DNA from: Clostridia bacterium
GTDB taxonomy: Bacteria > Bacillota > Clostridia > Oscillospirales > CAG-382
Assembly (NCBI GenBank): GCA_017938055.1
Contig: JAGBCG010000271.1
Location: 1 to 12,726, forward strand
Direction of reading: 5' to 3'
DNA: 12,726 nucleotides
The notes beneath the pieces were generated by a model, which saw only the letters and a program-made list of their open reading frames with translations, was not told where the DNA came from and searched no databases. Below are positions 1 through 5,799 of the stretch, piece by piece. Within the stretch, counting starts at the first letter, position 1, and each line of letters starts with the position of its first letter. The position numbers and the translations under genes were made by a program.

Positions 1-2914
1 AAATTTTAAAGCCGTTCTGATGGAACTTTTCAGCAACGTCAACTATTTCAAGTTTGTCGCTGTTTCTTACAGTTATAAGAACGCCGCCCTTTGTGTGGTT
101 CATCTTGTAGCCAGCAGCGATAAGACCTTTGCATATTGCTTCCTTAATTGTACTTGCAATACCTAAAACTTCACCTGTAGACTTCATTTCAGGACCAAGC
201 ATGCTGTCAACACCGTGTAGTTTTTCAAAGGAGAATACCGGCACTTTTACTGCAACATAAGGAGAGTCGGGATAAATGCCTGTACCAAAGCCCATATTTT
301 CAAGGCTCTCAGTCTTTTCAGGTTCGGTTTCCTTGCCAATCATTGTTCTTGTTGCAAGGTCAACCATGGGTATGCCTGTAACCTTGCTTATGTAAGGTAT
401 TGTTCTTGAAGAACGGGGATTTACTTCGATAACATAAAGCTGTTCATCGTTTATAAGATACTGAATGTTTACAAGACCTCTTGTTTCAAGAGCAACAGCT
501 AATTTCTTTGTACAGTCGAGAACTTCCTCACGCATCTTGTCGCTTATTCTCTTTGCAGGATATATGGCAATAGAGTCACCGGAGTGTACGCCTGTACGTT
601 CAACGTGCTCCATGATACCGGGAATAAGAATGTCCTTGCCGTCGCAGATGGCATCAACTTCAATTTCAAGACCCATGAGGTACTTGTCAATGAGGATTGG
701 ATTCTTGTCAGTGTGAGTAAGGATTATCTTCATGTATTCCTTGATGTCATCGGGATTTTGTGCAATAATCATGTTCTGACCTCCCAGAACATAGGACGGA
801 CGCATAAGAACAGGATAACCGATTTTGTCAGCAACCATAAGTGCCTCTTCTTCGGTAAATACCGTAGCACCAACAGGACGCTTGATGTTAAGCTTTTCAA
901 GCAGTGCATCAAATATCTTTCTGTCCTCAGCCGCATCAATGCTCGCAGCACCCGTACCAAGAATCTTTATACCGTTTTTGTCAAGGAAGCTTGTAAGCTT
1001 GATAGCAGTCTGGCCGCCGAAAGCAACAACAGCACCGTAGGGCTTTTCAGTTTGTATAATACTCATTACATCTTCATCAGTAAGAGGCTCAAAGTAAAGT
1101 CTGTCAGCCGTGTCAAAGTCTGTTGAAACAGTTTCGGGATTGTTGTTTACAATAACAACTTCATAGCCAAGCTTTTTAAGGGAACGAACACAGTGAACTG
1201 ATGCATAGTCAAATTCAATACCCTGACCGATTCTGATAGGACCTGAACCGAATACTATAATGGTCTTCTTTCTGTCCTTTTTATTTGCAAGGAATTCAGC
1301 TGCTTCGTTTTCTTCATCAAATGTGGAATAGAAGTAGGGTGTTTCAGCAGAATACTCCGCAGCACAGGTGTCAACCATTTTGAAGGAAGCATATCTCTTG
1401 TTCTGAATTTTGCAACCGGAAAGAGCTTCAATGTGCTTGTGGGGAAAGCCCATTTTCTTTGCCTGCATGTAAAGCTCGTCACTGAGCTCACCCTTCATGA
1501 GTGTTCTTTCCATATTAAGAATGTTCATGAGCTTTGTGAGGAAGAATACGTCAATCTTTGTAATGTCATGAATGTATTCAACACTTTTTCCACGCTTTAA
1601 GAATTCATATATAATGAAAAGTCGCTCGTCTGTACATTCCTTGAGAATTGTGAGAAGTTCGTCGTCAGAAAACTCTGACAGATTGTCCTGATTTAAGCTC
1701 ATGTGCTTGATTTCAGCACCTCTAACGGCTTTCATGAGAGCTTCTTCAAAGCACTGACCGATGGACATAACCTCGCCCGTTGCTTTCATCTGTGTGCCGA
1801 GCTTTCTCTTTGCATATACAAACTTGTCAAAAGGCCATTTTGGGAACTTAACAACTACGTAGTCGATTGTAGGCTCAAAGCAAGCGACAGTTTTGCCTGT
1901 AACAGCGTTTTGAATTTCATCAAGAGTATAGCCTATTGCAATTTTTGTTGCAACCTTTGCAATAGGATAACCGGTTGCCTTAGAAGCAAGTGCGGAAGAA
2001 CGTGAAACTCTTGGGTTAACCTCAATAACGGCATACTCAAAGGAATCGGGTTTGAGTGCAAACTGACAGTTACAGCCGCCCTCAACCTCAAGTGCATTAA
2101 CAATCTTGAGAGCAGCTTCTCTAAGCATGGAGTATTCCTTGCTTGAAAGAGTGAGAGCAGGAGCTGCAACAATGGAGTCACCTGTGTGAATACCAACAGG
2201 GTCAAAGTTTTCCATAGAACAAACTGTAATGGAGTTGCCCTTGCTGTCACGGATAACTTCAAATTCAATTTCTTTCCAGCCTGAGATACATTTTTCGACA
2301 AGAATCTGGGTAATGGGGGAAAGACGAAGACCGTTTGTACCGATTTCGGTAAGTTCTTCTACGTTTTCAGCAATACCACCGCCTGTTCCACCGAGAGTAA
2401 ACGCAGGACGTACAATTACTGGATAACCAATTTCTTCGGCAAAAGCCAAGGCACTGTCAAGGTCAGTTACAACCTTTGACGGAATAATAGGCTGGTCGAT
2501 AGACTCCATTGTGTCTTTAAACATTTGCCTGTCCTCAGCCTTGTCAATGGTTTCAGGCTTTGCACCAAGGAGCTTTACGCCCATTTTTTCGAGAAATCCG
2601 TCTTTTGCAAGCTGCATTGACAGAGTAAGTCCTGTCTGTCCGCCAAGGGAGGAAAGAAGACTGTCCGGACGTTCCTTTTCAATAATACGCTTAACTGTTT
2701 CAAGATTCAGTGGTTCAATATATATTTTGTCTGCCATTATGTTGTCTGTCATAATGGTAGCCGGATTTGAGTTTACGAGGATAACTTCAAGACCTGCTTC
2801 TTTAAGAGCACGGCAAGCCTGTGTTCCCGCATAGTCAAACTCTGCTGCCTGACCGATAACGATAGGACCTGAGCCTATCACCATAACACGCTTTAATTCT
2901 TTATTTAACGGCAT
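1..2914 (-). CDS. carB: Carbamoyl-phosphate synthetase large subunit, C-terminus cut by window edge
   Basis: This is the synthetase subunit that makes carbamoyl phosphate from bicarbonate, ammonia and two ATP, feeding pyrimidine and arginine synthesis in the cytoplasm. The reading frame is open for 971 codons from ATG at 2914 to the window edge. The family is about 1,070 residues, so roughly the last 100 (most of the allosteric MGS-like domain) lie outside. The N-terminal carboxyphosphate half begins with GSGPIVIGQAAEFDYAGTQA and contains the ATP-grasp stretches RPAFTLGGTGGG, IEVNPRVSRSSALASKATGY and SMENFDPVGIHTGDSIVAAP. The second half repeats the plan: GSGPIRIGQGIEFDYASVH, RPSYVLGGQNM, HVERTGVHSGDS and IEVNPRSSRT. 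Both ATP sites look intact, and I saw no frameshift. The start overlaps the end of carA by 14 nt, with an AAGGAGG ribosome binding site inside carA at 2924-2930, so translation is probably coupled. The family call is certain; allosteric control cannot be judged here. Confidence 0.97.
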   Translation of the reverse strand, partial: MPLNKELKRVMVIGSGPIVIGQAAEFDYAGTQACRALKEAGLEVILVNSNPATIMTDNIMADKIYIEPLNLETVKRIIEKERPDSLLSSLGGQTGLTLSMQLAKDGFLEKMGVKLLGAKPETIDKAEDRQMFKDTMESIDQPIIPSKVVTDLDSALAFAEEIGYPVIVRPAFTLGGTGGGIAENVEELTEIGTNGLRLSPITQILVEKCISGWKEIEFEVIRDSKGNSITVCSMENFDPVGIHTGDSIVAAPALTLSSKEYSMLREAALKIVNALEVEGGCNCQFALKPDSFEYAVIEVNPRVSRSSALASKATGYPIAKVATKIAIGYTLDEIQNAVTGKTVACFEPTIDYVVVKFPKWPFDKFVYAKRKLGTQMKATGEVMSIGQCFEEALMKAVRGAEIKHMSLNQDNLSEFSDDELLTILKECTDERLFIIYEFLKRGKSVEYIHDITKIDVFFLTKLMNILNMERTLMKGELSDELYMQAKKMGFPHKHIEALSGCKIQNKRYASFKMVDTCAAEYSAETPYFYSTFDEENEAAEFLANKKDRKKTIIVFGSGPIRIGQGIEFDYASVHCVRSLKKLGYEVVIVNNNPETVSTDFDTADRLYFEPLTDEDVMSIIQTEKPYGAVVAFGGQTAIKLTSFLDKNGIKILGTGAASIDAAEDRKIFDALLEKLNIKRPVGATVFTEEEALMVADKIGYPVLMRPSYVLGGQNMIIAQNPDDIKEYMKIILTHTDKNPILIDKYLMGLEIEVDAICDGKDILIPGIMEHVERTGVHSGDSIAIYPAKRISDKMREEVLDCTKKLAVALETRGLVNIQYLINDEQLYVIEVNPRSSRTIPYISKVTGIPMVDLATRTMIGKETEPEKTESLENMGFGTGIYPDSPYVAVKVPVFSFEKLHGVDSMLGPEMKSTGEVLGIASTIKEAICKGLIAAGYKMNHTKGGVLITVRNSDKLEIVDVAEKFHQNGFKI

Positions 2915-3965
2915 TGAAGTTTACCTCCTTTAATGTTTCAATGAATTTTTCATACTGAGCTTTTTCCGGTCTGAACTGATATGTAAATATTGGCTCATTT
3001 TTGTATTTTAAGCCCTCAATGGTTTTGTCGTTGGCGTTTTCGTAAGCAACAATCGCATCAGAGTTAAGTGAGCTTCTGTCAACGCAGTAGCCGTGATTTT
3101 GAGTAATAATGCTCAAAACGCCGTTTTCAGTGTTCTTGCAAGGACCGCTTGAACCTCTGTGACCGTAATGAAGCTTATATGTGTCAGCTCCCTTTGCCAA
3201 AGCAATAAGCTGATGACCAAGACCTATTCCAAACATTGGGATTTTCTTATTAATGAGCTTTTTAATCTGTGAAACTGCTTCCATACAGTCCTTGGGGTCA
3301 CCGGGACCATCAGAGATTATGATACCGTCGGGATTTATTGCAAATATATCCTCGGCAGTACTGTCGGGAGAAAAGGAATGAATGTCGCAGTCAAGCTCTG
3401 TAAAGGTGTTGATAACGCTCTTTCCGCAACCAAAATTGAATAGAGCAAGCTTGAACTTTGAGAGGGGATGTGTAAAAACTTCGTTTTTTATATCAAGGTT
3501 TTTTACAGGATTTGAAGGCATGTGTTGTTTGATTTTGCAAAGAAGCTTGTCCATATCAGAAATATCACCGCAAATCATTCCGTTCATGGAGCCTTCTTCA
3601 CGCAATATTCTTGTAAGTGCTCTTGTGTCAATTCCGCAAATTCCTACAACGCCTTGTTCTTTAAGATAGCTGTCAAGAGTTCCTTCGCATCTGAAGTTTG
3701 AGGGAACTTCACATATTTCTCTTACAACAAAGCCAGCAGCCTTAGCTTTGTTGCTTTCAAAATCTTCACTGATTACGCCGTAGTTTCCGCACATGGGAAA
3801 TGTCTGAACAACAATCTGACCGTAGTTGTTGCAGTCGGTGAGAGTTTCAAGATAACCCACCATTCCGGTATTGAAAACCACCTCTGCGATAGTTTCACCG
3901 ACCTTACCCATGGCTTTGCCCTCAAAGACCTTGCCGTTCTCAAGAATTAAATAAGCTTTTGACAC
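2901..3965 (-). CDS. carA: Carbamoyl-phosphate synthetase small subunit with a degenerate glutaminase active site
   Basis: The CarA family hydrolyses glutamine and passes ammonia to CarB. This copy has 354 residues, close to the usual 350-380. The CPSase_sm N-terminal domain covers about 1-130 (LILENGKVFEG, VVFNTGMVGY, GIDTRALTRILRE). A class I glutamine amidotransferase domain covers about 172-345 (ISDGPGDP, QNHGY). The catalytic residues are altered. The nucleophile-elbow motif normally GICLGHQ reads GIGLGHQ, so Gly248 (codon 3222-3224) replaces Cys. The HPE motif reads RPE, so Arg332 replaces His while Glu334 remains. The usual SPGP stretch after it is gone, and the glutamine-contacting Ser of the DPSY motif is replaced in DCNNY. 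The frame is intact and co-transcribed with carB, so it is probably a functional structural or regulatory subunit rather than a pseudogene. I chose GTG at 3965 because GGAGG lies 8 nt upstream and it gives the family-like N-terminus; an in-frame GTG at 3980 sits on that ribosome binding site. Confidence 0.95.
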   Translation of the reverse strand: MSKAYLILENGKVFEGKAMGKVGETIAEVVFNTGMVGYLETLTDCNNYGQIVVQTFPMCGNYGVISEDFESNKAKAAGFVVREICEVPSNFRCEGTLDSYLKEQGVVGICGIDTRALTRILREEGSMNGMICGDISDMDKLLCKIKQHMPSNPVKNLDIKNEVFTHPLSKFKLALFNFGCGKSVINTFTELDCDIHSFSPDSTAEDIFAINPDGIIISDGPGDPKDCMEAVSQIKKLINKKIPMFGIGLGHQLIALAKGADTYKLHYGHRGSSGPCKNTENGVLSIITQNHGYCVDRSSLNSDAIVAYENANDKTIEGLKYKNEPIFTYQFRPEKAQYEKFIETLKEVNFNAVK

Positions 3966-4006
3966 AAAAAATACCTCCACATCTATATCAACAATTTTAA
4001 TTATCT

Positions 4007-4038
4007 AAAAAAACAGGTGTCGGAAATACCAACACCTG
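4007..4038 (-). terminator. Intrinsic terminator in the carA leader (attenuator)
   Basis: On the minus strand CAGGTGT (4038-4032) pairs perfectly with ACACCTG (4020-4014) across an 11-nt loop, followed directly by seven T (4013-4007). This is a classic rho-independent terminator. It stands 42 nt upstream of the carA start and downstream of the carA promoter with no other gene between, so it should act on carAB itself rather than ending another transcript. Confidence 0.8.
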
Positions 4039-4050
4039 AAATAGCAATAG

Positions 4051-4167
4051 CTATGCCTGAATTTTCTGGAACGAAGAAAGAGTGAAGTAATTGAAAATGA
4101 CAGATGTAAAAGGAAATAAACAAGCACATGAATGGTTAATACATGACATCTGCATCTTCTTCATCAT
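4051..4167 (-). CDS. Leader peptide of the carAB attenuator, 38 codons
   Basis: This short ORF starts ATG-ATG at 4167 and ends with TAG at 4053-4051. An AAAGGTGA Shine-Dalgarno sequence stands 8 nt upstream, well placed for initiation. The peptide begins MMKKMQMSCINHSCACLF and ends SSFQKIQA. It has four Met among its first seven codons, three Cys, five Phe and no Arg. It does not resemble a protein domain. Its position suggests that the act of translating it matters rather than the product: the stop codon lies 12 nt before the terminator stem, so a ribosome there would hinder that stem. The middle and end of the ORF are pyrimidine-rich, as in E. coli pyrL. No run of codons for a single amino acid points to a particular charged tRNA as the signal. 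Whether it is translated is a prediction from the ribosome binding site and placement. Confidence 0.6.
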   Translation of the reverse strand: MMKKMQMSCINHSCACLFPFTSVIFNYFTLSSFQKIQA

Positions 4168-4232
4168 AATTACAATCACCTTTCGTAGAAATTGAAAGAC
4201 GAACCTCAAAAAGCCCTGCTTTCTGAAAAAAT

Positions 4233-4261
4233 ATTATACAATAAATCTGCTGTTTTGTCAA
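4233..4261 (-). promoter_or_regulatory. Consensus sigma-A promoter for carAB
   Basis: On the minus strand there is TTGACA (4261-4256), a 17-nt spacer and TATAAT (4238-4233), a perfect match to the housekeeping promoter. The start would fall near 4226-4224, just after or within a run of six T. A start beside a T-run can allow UTP-dependent slippage, as at E. coli pyrBI, but that is only a possibility here. A promoter this strong upstream of a terminator fits control by attenuation rather than by initiation. Confidence 0.88.
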
Positions 4262-4322
4262 TATATTTTTTTGATATTTCATGCCGATATTTTTATAAAA
4301 AACACAGTGCATTTTATACAAC

Positions 4323-4386
4323 TTGACAAAAACTTTTTTAAAATTTTATTGTACAGCTTGAAATGAATCTACTTTAGTGTTAAAAT
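4323..4386 (+). promoter_or_regulatory. Promoter region for the 113-aa protein gene
   Basis: The best match is TTGAAA (4358-4363), 17 nt, TAAAAT (4381-4386), which places the start about 20 nt before the gene. A second, weaker candidate is TTGACA (4323-4328) with TATTGT (4347-4352), spacer 18 nt. The two divergent transcription units, this gene and carAB, have -35 elements about 60-100 bp apart with AT-rich DNA between. I saw no clear operator. Confidence 0.55.
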
Positions 4387-4411
4387 TAAATATGAAAGGG
4401 TGGAAAAATGA

Positions 4412-4753
4412 ATGGGAATCTTTGATGCAGTAAAGGGAAAGCTTGTCAAAGTATCAAAAAACGCAAAGCAGTCAAGGAATATTGCTGCAAAGCTAAACGA
4501 CACGCACATAAAGTACGCAAGCGACAAGACAGACGGTGAAGAATTGATTGTGGGAAGAAGCGGGCATGTAAATATCGTGGATGGTGACTGCTTTGAGCTT
4601 GTTTTTGGTGTGCAGAGTATTTTCAAATTCAAGATTGACCAAATGACAATCTGGGAATTTATGAGCCTTGACGGAGCAACAGTCAGCGGAACTGATTTAA
4701 ACACAGGTGAAGAAAAGACGTTTATTCTTTACTACGATAAGCACCTGACGTAA
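4412..4753 (+). CDS. Conserved-looking small protein of unknown function (113 aa)
   Basis: I do not recognise this protein. It begins MGIFDAVKGKLVKVSKNAKQ, a basic amphipathic stretch of about 30 residues. The rest (about 44-113) alternates short hydrophobic and polar runs typical of a small beta-rich domain: EELIVGRSGHVNIVDGD, FELVFGVQSIFKFKID, MTIWEFMSLDG and TFILYYDKHL. It has no signal peptide, no membrane helix, one Cys and no metal motif, so it is probably cytoplasmic. Codon use matches its neighbours, and a GGGTGG ribosome binding site precedes it. An ATG four bases upstream (4408) opens only a five-codon frame, so 4412 is the start. It has its own promoter and is followed by a separate promoter for rubrerythrin with no obvious terminator between. 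It is transcribed divergently from carAB, but I see no functional link. Confidence 0.8.
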   Translation: MGIFDAVKGKLVKVSKNAKQSRNIAAKLNDTHIKYASDKTDGEELIVGRSGHVNIVDGDCFELVFGVQSIFKFKIDQMTIWEFMSLDGATVSGTDLNTGEEKTFILYYDKHLT

Positions 4754-4791
4754 ACACTTGAGAAAGCTTTAAATATTAATAATTATCGGTA

Positions 4792-4820
4792 TTGACATTT
4801 GAAATTCAGTGTTGTATAAT
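4792..4820 (+). promoter_or_regulatory. Consensus sigma-A promoter for rubrerythrin
   Basis: TTGACA (4792-4797), a 17-nt spacer and TATAAT (4815-4820) match the consensus exactly. The start would be near 4827, giving a leader of about 28 nt with GGAGG at 4842-4846. No PerR-type operator was obvious. High constitutive expression is likely. Confidence 0.88.
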
Positions 4821-4854
4821 TGTTTTAGATTATTATATTATGGAGGAAACTAAA

Positions 4855-5391
4855 ATGAGCAAGTACGCAGGAACACAGACAGAAAAAAATCTTGAAGCAG
4901 CATTCGCAGGCGAATCCCAGGCAAGAAACAAGTATACATACTTTGCGTCCGTTGCAAAGAAGGAAGGCTATGAGCAGATAGCAGCACTGTTCTTAAAGAC
5001 AGCCGATAACGAAAAGGAACACGCAAAGCTTTGGTTTAAGGAACTTGAGGGCATCGGTAATACAGCGGCAAATCTTCTTGAAGCGGCAAACGGCGAAAAC
5101 TATGAGTGGACGGATATGTACGAAGGCTTTGCAAAGACAGCCGATGAAGAAGGTTTTCACGAGCTTGCAAAGAAGTTCAGACTTGTTGCTGCTATTGAAA
5201 AGCATCACGAAGAAAGATATCGTGCACTTTTAAAGAATGTTGAAACAGCACAGGTATTTGAAAAGAGTGAGGTTAAAGTTTGGGAATGTCGTAACTGCGG
5301 ACATCTTATTGTTGGTACAAAAGCACCTGAAGTATGTCCTACATGTGCTCATCCCAAGAGCTACTTTGAAGTACACGCAGAAAACTATTAA
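4855..5391 (+). CDS. rbr: Rubrerythrin (peroxide-reducing diiron protein)
   Basis: Rubrerythrin reduces hydrogen peroxide to water in the cytoplasm of anaerobes, taking electrons from NAD(P)H through rubredoxin-type carriers. The protein has 178 residues, slightly shorter than the 191-residue Desulfovibrio form. Residues 1-135 form the four-helix ferritin-like domain with diiron ligands visible as E20 (AGESQARNKY), E53-x-x-H56 (NEKEH), the acidic pair at 98-99 (ADEEGF) and E115-x-x-H118 (AIEKHHEERY). Residues 142-178 form the C-terminal rubredoxin-like domain with Cys145-x-x-Cys148 and Cys161-x-x-Cys164. All key iron ligands are present, so it should be active. An upstream in-frame ATG exists at 4792, but it lies on the promoter -35 element. 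ATG at 4855 has GGAGG 8 nt upstream and gives the family N-terminus. It is monocistronic, with its own promoter and terminator. Confidence 0.97.
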   Translation: MSKYAGTQTEKNLEAAFAGESQARNKYTYFASVAKKEGYEQIAALFLKTADNEKEHAKLWFKELEGIGNTAANLLEAANGENYEWTDMYEGFAKTADEEGFHELAKKFRLVAAIEKHHEERYRALLKNVETAQVFEKSEVKVWECRNCGHLIVGTKAPEVCPTCAHPKSYFEVHAENY

Positions 5392-5410
5392 TTTTAATAA
5401 AACTCAGCTT

Positions 5411-5445
5411 ATAACCCTTCATTTTTGGAGGGTTATTTAATTTTC
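5411..5445 (+). terminator. Rho-independent terminator after rubrerythrin
   Basis: ATAACCCT (5411-5418) pairs with AGGGTTAT (5429-5436) around a 10-nt loop, and TTAATTTT follows. It starts 20 nt past the rubrerythrin stop and before the pspC promoter, so it separates the two genes. Confidence 0.75.
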
Positions 5446-5448
5446 CTC

Positions 5449-5477
5449 TTTACAAATTGACATTTGCGTGATATAAT
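5449..5477 (+). promoter_or_regulatory. Promoter of the PspC-domain gene
   Basis: TTTACA (5449-5454), 17 nt, TATAAT (5472-5477) is the best-spaced match. A perfect TTGACA also lies at 5457-5462, but only 9 nt before that TATAAT. It would have to pair with a poorer -10 further on (TATCTT at 5479-5484, 16 nt). A ribosome binding site GGAAGTGA precedes the ATG. Confidence 0.6.
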
Positions 5478-5512
5478 TATCTTATAAATAAAACTGATAT
5501 GGAAGTGATTTA

Positions 5513-5743
5513 ATGAAGAAATTATATAGGTCAAAAAATAACAGGTGGTTTACCGGTCTTTGCGGAGGTCTTGGCGAATATTTCGGAATTGACCCGATAA
5601 TTATACGAATTGTGGCTGCCTTGTTGGAGTTTTCTATTTTAGGACTCATAGCATATTTTATTGTTTCATACTATGTTCCTGAACAGCCTGACGATGAAAA
5701 TGAGCCTGTCAAGGCTGAATTTGAGAATATAGAAAATAACTGA
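5513..5743 (+). CDS. PspC-domain membrane protein
   Basis: This 76-residue protein is essentially one PspC domain. It opens MKKLYRSKNNRWFTGLCGGL and continues GEYFGIDPIIIRIVAALLEF, the typical PspC signature. One hydrophobic helix follows (about 33-55), and the tail is acidic (about 56-76). PspC proteins sit in the cytoplasmic membrane and in enterobacteria sense or transmit envelope stress; in Firmicutes small stand-alone versions are common and their roles mostly unknown. There is no pspA or regulator nearby, so a phage-shock role here is only inferred from the domain. It is a single gene with its own promoter, ending at the shared hairpin before the convergent transporter operon. The family call is secure; the precise function is not. 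Confidence 0.92.
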   Translation: MKKLYRSKNNRWFTGLCGGLGEYFGIDPIIIRIVAALLEFSILGLIAYFIVSYYVPEQPDDENEPVKAEFENIENN

Positions 5744-5760
5744 ATAGCTCTTAATATGAG

Positions 5761-5789
5761 AAAGGCAGAAGATGTGTTCTTCTGCCTTT
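5761..5789. terminator. Bidirectional terminator between pspC and the SLH gene
   Basis: AAAGGCAGAAGA (5761-5772) and TCTTCTGCCTTT (5778-5789) form a perfect 12-bp stem with a 5-nt loop. Its A-run and T-run flanks allow use on both strands. It lies 17 nt after the pspC stop and 10 nt after the SLH gene stop on the other strand, so one hairpin probably ends both convergent transcripts. Confidence 0.85.
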
Positions 5790-5799
5790 TGTATTGCTA

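Larger units (their letters stand above)
3966..4226 (-). promoter_or_regulatory. carAB leader with a predicted transcription attenuator
   Basis: This is the transcribed leader between the carA promoter and the GTG start, about 260 nt. It holds a small 5' hairpin (4210-4214 with 4218-4222), a leader ORF (4167-4051) and a terminator (4038-4007). Four short segments can pair alternately: segment 1 CAGAUGU (4152-4146), segment 2 ACAUCUG (4107-4101), segment 3 CAGGUGU (4038-4032) and segment 4 ACACCUG (4020-4014). Pairing 1:2 is perfect over 7 bp, 2:3 has one G-U, and 3:4 is the terminator stem. Segments 1 and 2 lie inside the leader ORF, and the ORF stop is 12 nt before segment 3. That layout is expected for control by ribosome position, as in the enterobacterial trp or pyrBI/pyrE attenuators. 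The stretch between segments 2 and 3 is rich in U and C, which could make RNA polymerase pause when UTP or CTP is low. Pairings are seen by eye; the signal sensed is inferred. Confidence 0.7.

Noticed and set aside
584..1126. Plus-strand ORF of 180 codons
   Set aside because: It lies wholly antisense to carB, has no convincing ribosome binding site, and its protein looks like the mirror of a conserved gene.
1933..2301. Minus-strand ORF of 122 codons
   Set aside because: It is an alternative frame inside carB with leucine-rich, non-protein-like content; the carB frame is intact through it.
2901..3965. carA as a pseudogene
   Set aside because: The frame is intact at full length, overlaps carB with a ribosome binding site inside it, and has a maintained promoter and attenuator. 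Loss is focused on the glutaminase site, unlike general decay.
3966..4226. PyrR-binding RNA or T-box in the carA leader
   Set aside because: A TTCCAGAAAATTCAGG stretch faintly recalls the PyrR binding loop, but the conserved AGAGAGG core is missing. There is no T-box sequence.
4136..4321. Minus-strand ORF of 61 codons upstream of carA
   Set aside because: It spans the consensus carA promoter, so most of it is upstream of the transcription start. The leader ORF at 4167-4051 is in a different frame with a proper ribosome binding site.
5513..5743. A full phage-shock (psp) locus
   Set aside because: Only a stand-alone PspC domain is present; no pspA, pspB or regulator gene lies in the window.
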